A stretch of 64,000 nt of DNA from JADGHX01 sp037200125 (GTDB lineage Bacteria; Pseudomonadota; Gammaproteobacteria; Steroidobacterales; Steroidobacteraceae), in contig JBBCGS010000002.1 of NCBI GenBank assembly GCA_037200125.1, positions 558,001 through 622,000 on the forward strand, given 5' to 3'. The notes below the pieces were generated by a model. It was given only the letters and a program-made list of their open reading frames with translations. It had not been told where the DNA came from and searched no databases. Made by a program: the position numbers and the translations under genes. This document shows positions 16,190 to 24,999 of this stretch, piece after piece (the first letter of the stretch is position 1; each line of letters opens with the position of its first letter).

Positions 16190-17349
16190 GTCGACCTCGC
16201 GTTCCGCAGCGTCATCGTGCGACTCATGAGCACGCGGCGGAAGTGTCTGGCGGCGCCGGACGGCGTGAACTCGACGTCGGCATAACGATACGTTTGCGTG
16301 TCGACGAAGGACAGCTCCGCCTCCTCTGCGCGCACACGCAACCAGACGCGCACCGATACGACCTGCGCCGCAGGCAACTCGGGCGAGCCCGGATCGACGT
16401 AGTGACTCGCGCGGCCACTCCCCTCCAGGCTCACACCGAATTGCACCTGCAGATCCTCAACGCCGGTCATCACTTCATCTTCGTCGAAGAGGATCCCGGA
16501 GCCGGAACGCGTGAGCGACTTCACGCGAAGGGCGGGAGCGTCTTTTCGGCCGACCGAATCGCGCGCGACGTAGTACGCCCGAACGACGAGGTCGTGCACC
16601 TGATGATCGTCATCGATCGCACCCGGTGCGTTGCCGTCGACGAACAGGAACTGAGCGCTGCGACTCGTATCACGCGCCGCATAGATCTGGAGACGACTCG
16701 CTTCCGCTGTGACGAGCTGCGTTCCAACGCGCCTCAACGCCAACGTATCGGCGCCCGCCTGCGGCCTGCCCTGATAGGCATCGCAGCTGGACGCCGGCGA
16801 GCGCCCGAGCGCGAACGTGTTGTTCGAGCCTTGCACCGGCATGGAAACGTCGACAGCGAAATTCACACCGCAGGAATGCGCCCCCGACGGCAAACCGCCA
16901 ACCGCAGCCGGAAGCGCGCCACCCAACCGAAGCGGAAACTGGCGTAGTGCCAGCGCCGATGCGACTACCGCGCTGGCGTTGCCGCCGCGAATGAGCCGGA
17001 CGGTTTCCGCCGCCTGTGTGAAGCCATAGAACCCAGCCATTTCGACGTCAGGCTCGATCACGGCGAACGCGGTACGCGCTTGCTCCTGTAGCCTCGCGAC
17101 ACGCTCGTTCACACGATAAACGTCACGCGTAGTAGCCAGCATCTGGAGTGCGGCGATCACCGTCATCAGGCCGATGGCCATTGCGACTATCAACTCGACC
17201 AGCGTGAAGCCGCCAGCCTGGCGCCGACGCGCCCGCACCGCGAAGCCACAAGCCTCGCGGTGACCGGTCGACACCCTGAGGTCGCGAGGCTGGCGGCGAC
17301 CCGCCGACATCATTGCAGTGGGCGCTGACTCTGGTGCGGGCCGCGTCAT
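16186..17349 (-). CDS. pilW: Type IV pilus minor pilin PilW
   Basis: A 387-aa prepilin with cleavage motif 'GG/FTLVELIVAMAIGLM' and downstream 'RLQEQARTAFAVIEPDVEMAGFYG', a PilW signature. The ATG at 17349 overlaps the pilV stop (ATGA), which supports this start and gives an unusually long 47-residue basic leader; the internal Met13 or Met14 would shorten it only to about 35. The frame stays open further upstream, but that part is pilV read in another frame. Third gene of the minor pilin operon; it acts in the inner membrane and at the pilus tip. Confidence 0.87.
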   Translation of the reverse strand: MTRPAPESAPTAMMSAGRRQPRDLRVSTGHREACGFAVRARRRQAGGFTLVELIVAMAIGLMTVIAALQMLATTRDVYRVNERVARLQEQARTAFAVIEPDVEMAGFYGFTQAAETVRLIRGGNASAVVASALALRQFPLRLGGALPAAVGGLPSGAHSCGVNFAVDVSMPVQGSNNTFALGRSPASSCDAYQGRPQAGADTLALRRVGTQLVTAEASRLQIYAARDTSRSAQFLFVDGNAPGAIDDDHQVHDLVVRAYYVARDSVGRKDAPALRVKSLTRSGSGILFDEDEVMTGVEDLQVQFGVSLEGSGRASHYVDPGSPELPAAQVVSVRVWLRVRAEEAELSFVDTQTYRYADVEFTPSGAARHFRRVLMSRTMTLRNARST

Positions 17350-17981
17350 GAGCGGCCGCCGGCAATCACCAACTCCCCCGCCAACGTGACCGGTGTCTCC
17401 GATCCGCGCTCGGTCCACGACAGTTCCACCCGATACGTTGCAGGCTCGGAATCGGAAGCCGCGGCCAGATATGTAACGTTCGCATCGCAGATGCCGGGCC
17501 CGACCAGTTGCAAGGCATCGTGCGCGAGCGTCTGCCAGCGGGCGAGATCGTCTTCCGCCAACTCGCGAGCGCCGCAGGGACGCGCGGGTGCGCCCGAAGG
17601 TGCGCAACCGTGTTCCGTTGGGCCACCAGAATAGGTGGCGCAGTCGTATGCATCTTCGCCGTCAGGGTTCGCGCGGATGCGTTCCATCATGTCGCTGATG
17701 AGATAGATGGCCTTCGTACGACCGAGCGCAGCGGAGCTTTCGCGCAGAGCAGTCACCGTCAACTGGCCAATGCCCAGCAAACCGACCGCGACGATCACGA
17801 GTGCAACGAGCGCCTCGACCATCGAGAAGCCGCGCTCGAACGCGGCGATCGTCCGCAACGCACTAACCATCGGCGTCGGCGCTACGTTTCGCACTGGCCC
17901 GGCACCCATACCCGGCGCCGTACGGTTGCGTGCCCTTGCCGCTGACGCGAAAGCGATTCGCGAGCCACGCTGACGCTTCAT
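17346..17981 (-). CDS. pilV: Type IV pilus minor pilin PilV
   Basis: A 211-aa prepilin with 'ERG/FSMVEALVALVIVAVGLL' and 'LISDMMERIRANPDG', both characteristic of PilV. The start at 17981 forms ATGA with the fimT stop, the same coupling as at the other junctions, but yields a 51-residue leader rich in Arg. An ATG at 17870 would give a conventional 14-residue leader and a 107-base gap. I favour 17981 from the coupling pattern, with moderate certainty. Confidence 0.85.
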   Translation of the reverse strand: MKRQRGSRIAFASAARARNRTAPGMGAGPVRNVAPTPMVSALRTIAAFERGFSMVEALVALVIVAVGLLGIGQLTVTALRESSAALGRTKAIYLISDMMERIRANPDGEDAYDCATYSGGPTEHGCAPSGAPARPCGARELAEDDLARWQTLAHDALQLVGPGICDANVTYLAAASDSEPATYRVELSWTERGSETPVTLAGELVIAGGRS

Positions 17982-18688
17982 GCGCATGACGTCGCCTCCG
18001 CCGCCACTCGCGGCCGCCCGGTCTGGCTGACGACAATCGAGCGCCCCGCACCTCCGAGATCACACAGATCGAACGTGCTCGTGGCCGCCGCGCGCGCAAC
18101 AGGCCAGAACGTAACCGTCGGTCGCGACGCGCTTACCGTGAGCCTGCCGGGTAAATGAAAGCGGGTGAGGACCTCGCCAACGACGACCGGCCTCGACGCC
18201 ACCGCCACCGCCACCCCGCCCGGCACGAACACGAGCCAGCCGGTGGCGGATGCGTCCGGAGTGGCGAGACACGTCCTATCGTCAGCCGTAAGACAAACCG
18301 CAACCGGCAGACCCCGCAGAACCGCCGAGCTCCGCGCCATGTGAAGCGCCGCCAGCAGCTCATTCGCCGCCGAGCTCAGGCCAACCGATCGCGTCAGCGC
18401 CGCGAACCCCGGCACCGCCAGCGACAACAAGACGCCAGCCACCCCGAGCGTGACCAGCAGCTCCGTCGCGGTGAAGCCGAGCTGACGCCCGCCGCCCGTT
18501 CCGTGCGCGCGAACTGAACCGCCGCCGCGGTTTGCTCCGGATTCCCGCCTCCGAATCGAGCCATGCCGCCTGCTCGCAGCACCCGGCGCTGCGGCTGCCG
18601 CCGGGCTTGCCGCCTCACTATTTCCCTCACTATTTCCGACCGCTATGCGGCCGACCCTCTTCCTCTGTTCCATCCGTGAACCCTCCAT
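17978..18688 (-). CDS. fimT: GspH/FimT-type pseudopilin
   Basis: A 236-aa prepilin-like protein with 'LG/FTATELLVTLGVAGVLLSLAVPGF' split over the cleavage site. It continues with 'ELLAALHMARSSAVLRGLPVAVC' (split by family convention), the GspH/FimT signature for small pseudopilins with early SSA-type motifs, and paired cysteines in the C-terminal half. The motif Glu5 after cleavage is present. Residues 1-71 before the cleavage site are Arg/Gly/Ala-rich; no credible closer start codon is visible, so the start (ATG 18688 or 18673) is uncertain. First gene of the operon; fimU is the alternative name in some species. Confidence 0.8.
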   Translation of the reverse strand: MEGSRMEQRKRVGRIAVGNSEGNSEAASPAAAAAPGAASRRHGSIRRRESGANRGGGSVRAHGTGGGRQLGFTATELLVTLGVAGVLLSLAVPGFAALTRSVGLSSAANELLAALHMARSSAVLRGLPVAVCLTADDRTCLATPDASATGWLVFVPGGVAVAVASRPVVVGEVLTRFHLPGRLTVSASRPTVTFWPVARAAATSTFDLCDLGGAGRSIVVSQTGRPRVAAEATSCA

Positions 18689-18842
18689 TGCCCGACCCCA
18701 TGTCGGGGGGCGCGGAGGATGCGCGCCAGCGCACCGCAGAAGCGATCTGCATAATTGCCAAAATTTCGAATTATTCAGGTCCGGTCGGGCCCGGGCCGAA
18801 CGACCCCGGAATCCTGAAGGGCGATTTCCCCTGCGGCGCGTC

Positions 18843-18857
18843 TATAATGCGACCCCA
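18843..18857 (+). promoter_or_regulatory. TATAAT box very close to the Irr/Fur-like start
   Basis: A perfect -10 hexamer (18843-18848) lies only eight bases before the ATG at 18857. Transcription would begin at or next to that ATG, implying a leaderless or nearly leaderless mRNA. No good -35 is visible at 16-18 bases spacing. Confidence 0.45.
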
Positions 18858-19297
18858 TGAAAGCCATGGCCCTGGTCGACCGCCCGGCCGAGCATCTCAC
18901 CGAAGACTGCTACCGCCGGCTCAACACGAGTGGCATTCGCCCTACCGCGCAGCGCGTCCAGATCGCGGAACTGCTGCTGTCGGCGCCGCAGCACCTGTCC
19001 GCCGAGCAGATCCTGGCGAGCCTGCGCCGGGCCGGCGCGCGGGTGTCCAAGGCCACGGTCTACAACACGCTCAACCTGTTCGCGTCCCAAGGGCTCATTC
19101 GCCAGCTGTCCGTGGATGGCTCCCGGGCCTGGTTCGACTCCAACGTCGTGCCGCACTACCACTTCCATGACGAAGCCACCGGCGCCCTGACGGACCTCGC
19201 GGTCCCGGAAGTGGAGTTCAGCCGCCTCCCCCCGCCCCCGCCCGGGATGGAAGTCGCGGGCATCGATCTGGTGATTCGGCTCCGAAAAAAGCTGTAG
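18857..19297 (+). CDS. Fur-superfamily regulator, Irr-like
   Basis: A 146-aa DNA-binding regulator. The winged helix spans about 15-90 ('GIRPTAQRVQIAELLL', 'LSAEQILASLRRAG', 'VSKATVYNTLNLFASQGLI'). The metal region reads 'VPHYHFHDEATGALTDL', which fits the HxH motif of Irr (iron response regulator) better than the Fur 'HHDHLIC' motif. The CxxC structural zinc motifs of Fur and Zur are absent; the only Cys is near residue 18. Irr controls heme and iron genes, best known in alphaproteobacteria. The alternative ATG at 18866 would leave a short leader after the TATAAT box. It is divergent from the pilin operon, with tRNA-Thr following 66 bases after the stop. Confidence 0.87.
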   Translation: MKAMALVDRPAEHLTEDCYRRLNTSGIRPTAQRVQIAELLLSAPQHLSAEQILASLRRAGARVSKATVYNTLNLFASQGLIRQLSVDGSRAWFDSNVVPHYHFHDEATGALTDLAVPEVEFSRLPPPPPGMEVAGIDLVIRLRKKL

Positions 19298-19300
19298 AAT
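19295..19300 (+). promoter_or_regulatory. Possible -10 element for tRNA-Thr
   Basis: TAGAAT overlaps the stop codon of the Irr-like gene, 63 bases before the tRNA. The upstream hexamer is poor, so this is tentative. Confidence 0.3.
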
Positions 19301-19362
19301 CCGCGCCCCTGCGCCGGAGGGCCCGCTTGGGAGAGGCCGTCGGGCAGGTTTGTTTTGAAATT

Positions 19363-19438
19363 GCCGACTTAGCTCAGCTGGTAGAGCACATCATTCGTAA
19401 TGATGGGGTCCACGGTTCGATTCCGTGAGTCGGCACCA
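19363..19438 (+). tRNA. tRNA-Thr (anticodon CGT)
   Basis: A 76-nt cloverleaf with acceptor GCCGACT/AGTCGGC, D-loop AGCTCAGCTGGTAGAGCA, anticodon loop TTCGTAA giving CGT (Thr, codon ACG), T-loop GGTTCGATTCC and an encoded CCA end (19436-19438). It is single, not part of an array, between the Irr-like gene and the RND operon. Confidence 0.97.
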
Positions 19439-19674
19439 CCTTCAGTAAGCCTTGCGACAGGTGGCGCGAGCGGGCCGGCGATCCGCAACCCGCGCGGGCG
19501 CGCCGTCGGCCGTGCGCGGCGACCGTTCGCCGTAGCCCAATGTCCGGCCGACGCGTTTTGCGAGCGGCCCGGGCCACCGGGATTAAACTTCCCGACCCTA
19601 TCGCCTGTCCTACGCGGGCGCCGAAATCCGCAACGGGCCACCCAAGCCCGCATGACTTTTTCGAGGGACCCATC

Positions 19675-20940
19675 GTGAGCGCACACCCTGAGCCTCCTCA
19701 TCTTCCGGTCGAACGCACCGACTCCATCACTTACCTCAACCGCGAACGCACGCCGCACGACGCGCCGCCGGTGGTTACGGAGCCGCCGTCACCCATCCCG
19801 GCATTCATCCGGAACAACCCAGGGCGTTGGGCGATAGCGGGGGGAGTCCTGCTGCTCGTGCTGATCGCGCTCGGCGTGGCCCGGCACTTCATGAAGCCGG
19901 CGGCACCCGGCGGCGGCGCAGCGGCCTCGCAGGAGTCGCTGCCGCTCGTGAGCGCCGCCGCGCCGGGCATCAAGTCCGTGACGTCGACGGTGACCTTCAC
20001 CGGCACCATCCATGCGCGGTACGACATGCCGATCAGCCCCGAGGGCGAAAGCGGTCGCATCATCGCGGTGCTGGTCGAAGCGGGCGATCGCGTGAAGCAG
20101 GGCCAGGTGCTCGCGCGCCTCGATGAGTCGGTGCTTCGCCCGCAGCTCAATCGGCTCGCCGCTTCCGTGGAGGAAGCGAAGGCGCAGGCCGCCCTCTCGG
20201 CCGCCGAGGCTCGCCGCGCGCAGGCGGTTTCCGCATCGGGCGCCTTGTCCGCCGAAGAAACCGCGCGCCGCGTCGCCACGGCGACCACGGATGAAGCCCG
20301 CGTGAAAGTCGCCATCGCTCAGCTGGCCGAGCAGGAAGCGCGCCTCGGCAAGACCGAGATTCGCGCGCCGTCGAGCGGCATCGTGCTGACGCGCTCCGCC
20401 GAAGTCGGCCAGACCGCGAGCCCCGGCGGCGAAGCGCTGTTCCGCCTCGCGCGCGACGGTGAGATCGAGATGCGCGGCCAGGTGGCGGAGCGCGATCTCG
20501 CCGCGCTGTCCGTCGGCCAGGCGGCGCAGGTCTACCTCACGGGGATCGACAAGCCGTTCGAAGGCACCGTGCGCCTGCTCGGCGCGATCATCGACCCCAA
20601 CTCGCGCCTCGGCGAAATCCGCATCGCGCTGAAGCCCGACCCGGCGCTGCGGCCCGGCGCGTTCGCGCGTGGTGAAGTGGTCGTCGGCTCGGCGAAACGG
20701 CCGGTGCTGCCGCAGACCGCCGTGCTCTCGGACTCGCAGGGCACCTTCGTGCTCGTCGTGAACGAGCAGAGCAAGGCCGAGCGTCGCGCCGTTCGCGTCA
20801 GCAACACGGTGCCGGAAGGCCTCGTGATCTCCGACGGGTTGAAGGGCGACGAACGCGTCATCACCACCGCCGGCGCGTTCCTGCGGCCGGGCGAGACGGT
20901 GAACGTCGTCGCGCCAAGAGCGGCGGCGGACCGCTCATGA
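19675..20940 (+). CDS. RND efflux periplasmic adaptor (membrane fusion protein)
   Basis: About 421 aa. It has a cytoplasmic N-terminus, one membrane anchor ('WAIAGGVLLLVLIALGVA') and the MFP core: lipoyl half-motifs 'GRIIAVLVEAGDRVKQGQVLA' (first half, ends in 'ARLD') and 'GKTEIRAPSSGIV', a short alpha hairpin rich in Ala/Glu, beta-barrel 'GQVAERDLAALSVGQ' and 'ALRPGAFARGEVVV'. Start chosen at GTG 19675, eight bases after a GAGGGA ribosome site; the longer ATG form extends back towards the tRNA and has no family similarity. Coupled by ATGA to the RND transporter. No outer-membrane channel gene is in the window. Confidence 0.9.
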   Translation: MSAHPEPPHLPVERTDSITYLNRERTPHDAPPVVTEPPSPIPAFIRNNPGRWAIAGGVLLLVLIALGVARHFMKPAAPGGGAAASQESLPLVSAAAPGIKSVTSTVTFTGTIHARYDMPISPEGESGRIIAVLVEAGDRVKQGQVLARLDESVLRPQLNRLAASVEEAKAQAALSAAEARRAQAVSASGALSAEETARRVATATTDEARVKVAIAQLAEQEARLGKTEIRAPSSGIVLTRSAEVGQTASPGGEALFRLARDGEIEMRGQVAERDLAALSVGQAAQVYLTGIDKPFEGTVRLLGAIIDPNSRLGEIRIALKPDPALRPGAFARGEVVVGSAKRPVLPQTAVLSDSQGTFVLVVNEQSKAERRAVRVSNTVPEGLVISDGLKGDERVITTAGAFLRPGETVNVVAPRAAADRS

Positions 20941-23900
20941 AGAACATGTCGGCATGGGCCATCCGGCACCCCGTGTCGCCGGTCGTGCTGTTCGTGGTGC
21001 TGTTCTTCATGGGCGTGGTGTCGTTCATCCGCCTGCCCATCAACCAGAACCCGGACATTTCGTTTCCGTTCGTGCAGGTCAGCGTTTCGCAGCCGGGCGC
21101 CGCGCCGCCGGAGATCGAGACGCAGATCATCCAGAAGATCGAAGGTGCCGTTGCCAGCATCGGTGGCGTGAAGCACATCGAATCCACGGCGATGGAAGGC
21201 TCGGCCGGCATCGGCATCGAGTTCCAGATCGGCACGCCCGTCGATCGCGCGGTCACCGACGTGCGCGACGCTGTCTCGAAAGTGCGCGCGGATCTGCCTG
21301 ACGGCATTCAGGAGCCGGTGGTCCAGCGCATCGACGTGGATGGCGGCGCCATCGTCTATTACGCCGTCAGCACGACGGCGATGACGGAAGAAGAGCTGTC
21401 CTGGTTCGTCGACAACACCGTGACCAAGCGGCTCGTGTCGATCGAGGGCGTGGCGCAGGTTTCGCGCGGCGGTGGGGTGAATCGCGAGATCCGCATCGAG
21501 CTCGACCCGGCACGCATGCAGGCGCTCGGCATCACGGCGGTGGAAGTGAACGCGCAGCTGCGCACGCTCAACCTCGACGTGCCCGGTGGTCGCGCGCAGC
21601 TGGGTGGCGGCGAGCAGGCGATTCGCGTGCTCGGCAGCGCGAAGACCGCGGAGGCGCTCTCCGAGACCAACATCATCCTGCGTGGCGGGCGCATCGCCCG
21701 ACTCTCCGACATCGCGGATGTGCGCGACAGCGTTGCCGAGATCCGCGGCCTCTCGAAGCTGAACGGACGACCGGCGACGAACTTCGGCGTGTTCCGCTCC
21801 AAGGGCTCGTCCGACGTCACGGTGGAGAAAGACGTTCAGGCGGAGATCGCGAAGATCCAGAAGGACTTCCCGCAGGTGAGGTTCGACAACGTCTTCACCA
21901 GCGTCGACAACACGAAGCTGCAGTACGAGTCGGCGATGATCACGCTGATCGAGGGCTCGATCCTCGCCGTCATCGTCGTGTTCCTGTTTCTGCGGGACTG
22001 GCGCGCCACCGCCATCTCGGCAATGGCGATTCCGCTCTCGGCGATTCCGACGTTCGCGTTCATGTACTGGTTCGACTTCACGCTGAACGGCGTCAGCCTG
22101 CTCGCGCTGTCGCTCGTCGCGGGCGTGCTGGTGGACGATGCGATCGTGGAGATCGAGAACATCGTGCGCCACATGCGCATGGGCAAGAGCGGCTTCCAGG
22201 CGGCGCTCGATGCGGCCGATGAGATCGGGCTGGCGGTCGTGGCGACCTCCGCGACGATCATCGCGGTGTTCCTGCCGGTGAGCTTCATGTCCGGCATCGT
22301 GGGGCAGTACTTCAAGCAATTCGGGCTCACGGTGGCGGCGGCGGTGTTCTTCTCGCTGCTCGTTGCCCGCCTCATCACGCCGGTGATCGCGGCGTATACG
22401 CTGCGGCCCGACAGCCTCCCGCATCACACGGATGGGCCGGTGATGACGTGGTACATGGGCTTTCTGAACCGATGCATCCACCATCGGTGGATCACCCTCG
22501 GCGGCGGCACCCTCTTCTTCGCGCTGTCGATTTTCGCGCTGGGGCTCGTGCCGAAGTCGTTCATTCCGGCCGGGGACATCGGCAACTCGGTGCTGCAGAT
22601 CGAGATGCCGCCGGGCGTGCGGCTCGACGACACCACGCGCGTGTCCGATGAGGCGTTCCAGATCCTCAAGAAATATCCGGAAGTCGCGAACGTCGTCGAA
22701 TCCATCGGCGGTGGCGATGGCGGCGAAGTGCGCAACGCCGTGCTGTACGTGTCGCTCGTGCCGCGCAAGCAGCGCGATCTGAGCCAGCAGCAGTGGGAGC
22801 GCAAGGCGCTCGCGGAGCTCAAGCTGATTCCGGACGCGCGCATCAACTTCCAGAACACGCAGGGCGCGGCGCAGGGGCGCGACCTCACGTTCTACCTGAC
22901 AGGTGACGAGCCGCCGCTCGTCGAAGGAACCGCGGCGAAGGTCATTGCGGAGATGCAGAAGCTGCCGCAGCTGCGCGAGCCGCGCATCAACGGCGACCTG
23001 CAGCGGCCGGAGATCGTGATCCATCCGCGCTTCGATCTCGCCGCGCAGCTGGGCGTCACGGTGCAGGCGATCAGCCAGACGGTGCTGATCGCAACGCTTG
23101 GAGATATCCCGCAGTCTTCCGCCAAGTTCTCGCTGAGCGACCGCCAAGTGCCGATCCGGGTGAGCCTGCTCGAATCCGCGCGGCGGAATTTATCGACGCT
23201 CGAGAACCTGCCGGTGCCGACGGCGACCGGCAACGCGGTGCCGCTGAAGGCGGTCGCGGACATCACTTTCGGCGAGGGGCCGACGCGCATCCGCCGCTAC
23301 AACCAGAGCCGGCGCGTCGCGCTCGAAGCGGACCTGAACGGCGTGGAGCTCGGCGATGCGATGAAGCTCATCTATGCCCTGCCCGTGATGAAGAGCCTGC
23401 CTTCGGGCGTCAACGTCGTGGAGACGGGCGACGTCGAACTGCAGACCGAGCTCTTCACCAACTTTGGCATAGCGATGGGCACGGGCGTTCTAATGGTCTT
23501 CGCCGTGCTGGTGCTACTCTTCGCGCGTGTGCTTCAGCCGATCACCATCCTGTCCGCCTTGCCGCTCGCCATTGGCGGCGCGGCGGTTGCGCTGCTCATC
23601 AGCGGCATGGCGTTCTCGCTGCCCGTCGTCATCGGGTTCCTCATGCTGATGGGCATCGTGGCCAAGAACTCGATCCTGCTCGTGGATTTCGCCATCGAGG
23701 AAATGCGCGCGGGCAAGGATCGCTTCACCGCGTTGCTCGAAGCCGGCCACAAGCGTGCGCGGCCCATCGTGATGACGACGGTCGCAATGATCGCGGGCAT
23801 GCTGCCCACGGTGCTCGGCATCCACGGCGACAACTCCTTCCGCGCGCCGATGGCGGTGGCGGTGATCGGCGGGTTGCTGACGTCGACGGCGCTCACGCTC

Positions 23901-24041
23901 GTCGTGGTGCCGGCGGTATTCACGCTCATCGATGACGTCGAGCGCTGGCTCGGGCCGAAGTTCGGCAAGGCGCTCATCGGTTCGCCGGGCAGCCCGCCCG
24001 CCGCGCCCGACGCGCCGGCGAAGCCGCAGCCCATCAACTAG
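20937..24041 (+). CDS. RND-family multidrug/hydrophobe efflux transporter
   Basis: A 1034-aa inner-membrane proton antiporter of the AcrB superfamily. TM1 'PVVLFVVLFFMGVVSFIRLP', a first porter domain, TM2-7 (about 335-560) with the proton-relay 'GVLVDDAIVEIEN' in TM4 carrying two Asp, a second porter domain, then TM8-12 with 'LMLMGIVAKNSILLVDFAIE' and 'RPIVMTTVAMIAGMLP'. Full length for the family. Together with the adaptor it forms an inner-membrane pump; the TolC-type channel must be encoded elsewhere. Substrate is not readable. The Ala/Pro-rich tail after 'WLGPKFGKAL' is ordinary. Confidence 0.95.
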   Translation: MKNMSAWAIRHPVSPVVLFVVLFFMGVVSFIRLPINQNPDISFPFVQVSVSQPGAAPPEIETQIIQKIEGAVASIGGVKHIESTAMEGSAGIGIEFQIGTPVDRAVTDVRDAVSKVRADLPDGIQEPVVQRIDVDGGAIVYYAVSTTAMTEEELSWFVDNTVTKRLVSIEGVAQVSRGGGVNREIRIELDPARMQALGITAVEVNAQLRTLNLDVPGGRAQLGGGEQAIRVLGSAKTAEALSETNIILRGGRIARLSDIADVRDSVAEIRGLSKLNGRPATNFGVFRSKGSSDVTVEKDVQAEIAKIQKDFPQVRFDNVFTSVDNTKLQYESAMITLIEGSILAVIVVFLFLRDWRATAISAMAIPLSAIPTFAFMYWFDFTLNGVSLLALSLVAGVLVDDAIVEIENIVRHMRMGKSGFQAALDAADEIGLAVVATSATIIAVFLPVSFMSGIVGQYFKQFGLTVAAAVFFSLLVARLITPVIAAYTLRPDSLPHHTDGPVMTWYMGFLNRCIHHRWITLGGGTLFFALSIFALGLVPKSFIPAGDIGNSVLQIEMPPGVRLDDTTRVSDEAFQILKKYPEVANVVESIGGGDGGEVRNAVLYVSLVPRKQRDLSQQQWERKALAELKLIPDARINFQNTQGAAQGRDLTFYLTGDEPPLVEGTAAKVIAEMQKLPQLREPRINGDLQRPEIVIHPRFDLAAQLGVTVQAISQTVLIATLGDIPQSSAKFSLSDRQVPIRVSLLESARRNLSTLENLPVPTATGNAVPLKAVADITFGEGPTRIRRYNQSRRVALEADLNGVELGDAMKLIYALPVMKSLPSGVNVVETGDVELQTELFTNFGIAMGTGVLMVFAVLVLLFARVLQPITILSALPLAIGGAAVALLISGMAFSLPVVIGFLMLMGIVAKNSILLVDFAIEEMRAGKDRFTALLEAGHKRARPIVMTTVAMIAGMLPTVLGIHGDNSFRAPMAVAVIGGLLTSTALTLVVVPAVFTLIDDVERWLGPKFGKALIGSPGSPPAAPDAPAKPQPIN

Positions 24042-24056
24042 CGTTGAGGTCGAAGG

Positions 24057-24986
24057 TTGCTTAATCCCCGCGGCGTGGATCCGCAGACAGCGGCTACGCA
24101 AAGCATGCGGCCCGCTCCGCCGCGCTCGGCGTGGTGGGTGCGGGTGTTGTCGCATCTGCCTTTTTCGGTGCTCTATGGGGTTGCCTCTTTTCTGGGCTGG
24201 CTCGCGTACCGGGTGTTTCCGTATCGCCAGCACGTCGTTCGCGAGAACCTGATCAAGGCGTTTCCAGACTTCGACGAAGCGAAGCTTCGGGAAGTAATGA
24301 GGGACTACTACCGCGGCTTCGCCGAGGTGCTGGTCGAGCTCATCAAGGCCGCGACCCTGTCGGCGGACGAAGTGCGTAGCCGCGTCACGATGGTGAATCT
24401 CGAGGCGGCGAAGGAATTGCTCGGGCAGGGCAAGCCGGTGCTACTCGTCGCCGCTCACCAGGCCAACTGGGAGTGGATGCTGCTCGGGCTGTCGTTACAG
24501 CTCGGGTATCGGGTCGATGCGGCGTACAAGCCGCTGAAGAATCCCTGGGCGGAGCGCGAGATGCTCGCGATCCGCACGAAGTTCGGCAGCCGGCTGATTC
24601 CCGCGAAGGGTTTGCTCGCCGACATCCTGAAACACGGCAAGGACGTGCGCGCGGTGGCGATGGTTGCGGACCAGGAGCCGACCACCAGCGAGCACAAGCA
24701 TTGGACGCGCTTCCTGAATCGCGACACGGCGTTCTACATGGGCGCGGAAGAGATCGCGCGCGTCACGAAGTACCCGGCGTTCTTCGTGGGCATGAGGCGT
24801 CTGAAGCGCGGCTACTACGAACTGTCGCTGTCGCCGCTCGTTCCGGGGGGTCAGCGGCTGACGACGGGCGAGCTCACCGAACGTTACGCGCGGCTGTGCG
24901 AAGAGCAGATCCGCGCGGCCCCGCCCGACTGGCCGTGGTCACACAAACGATGGCGATTGAAGAAGTCGCTCTACGGAAAGAGCTGA
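24057..24986 (+). CDS. LpxL/HtrB-type lipid A acyltransferase
   Basis: About 309 aa. Inner-membrane enzyme adding a secondary acyl chain to lipid A from acyl-ACP. It has an N-terminal anchor ('LPFSVLYGVASFLGWLAYRV'), 'ENLIKAFPDF', the catalytic HX4E as 'AAHQANWEW', 'AAYKPLKNPW', 'GSRLIPAKGL', 'VADQEPTTSE' and 'CEEQIRAAPPDWPWSHKRW', as in the HtrB family. The start is uncertain: TTG 24057 sits after a plausible GAGG, with GTG 24075 and ATG 24105 as alternatives. It follows the RND gene by 15 bases but is not obviously linked to it in function, and converges on the PEP-CTERM gene. Confidence 0.9.
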   Translation: MLNPRGVDPQTAATQSMRPAPPRSAWWVRVLSHLPFSVLYGVASFLGWLAYRVFPYRQHVVRENLIKAFPDFDEAKLREVMRDYYRGFAEVLVELIKAATLSADEVRSRVTMVNLEAAKELLGQGKPVLLVAAHQANWEWMLLGLSLQLGYRVDAAYKPLKNPWAEREMLAIRTKFGSRLIPAKGLLADILKHGKDVRAVAMVADQEPTTSEHKHWTRFLNRDTAFYMGAEEIARVTKYPAFFVGMRRLKRGYYELSLSPLVPGGQRLTTGELTERYARLCEEQIRAAPPDWPWSHKRWRLKKSLYGKS

Positions 24987-24999
24987 GCCGGCCCGGCGA

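Noticed and set aside
17346..17607. Extension of the pilW frame upstream of 17349
   Set aside because: It is pilV read in another frame; the ATGA coupling and family start favour 17349.
20532..23147. 871-codon open frame on the minus strand
   Set aside because: Antisense of the RND pump genes; no family similarity, His/Arg/Asp-rich shadow.
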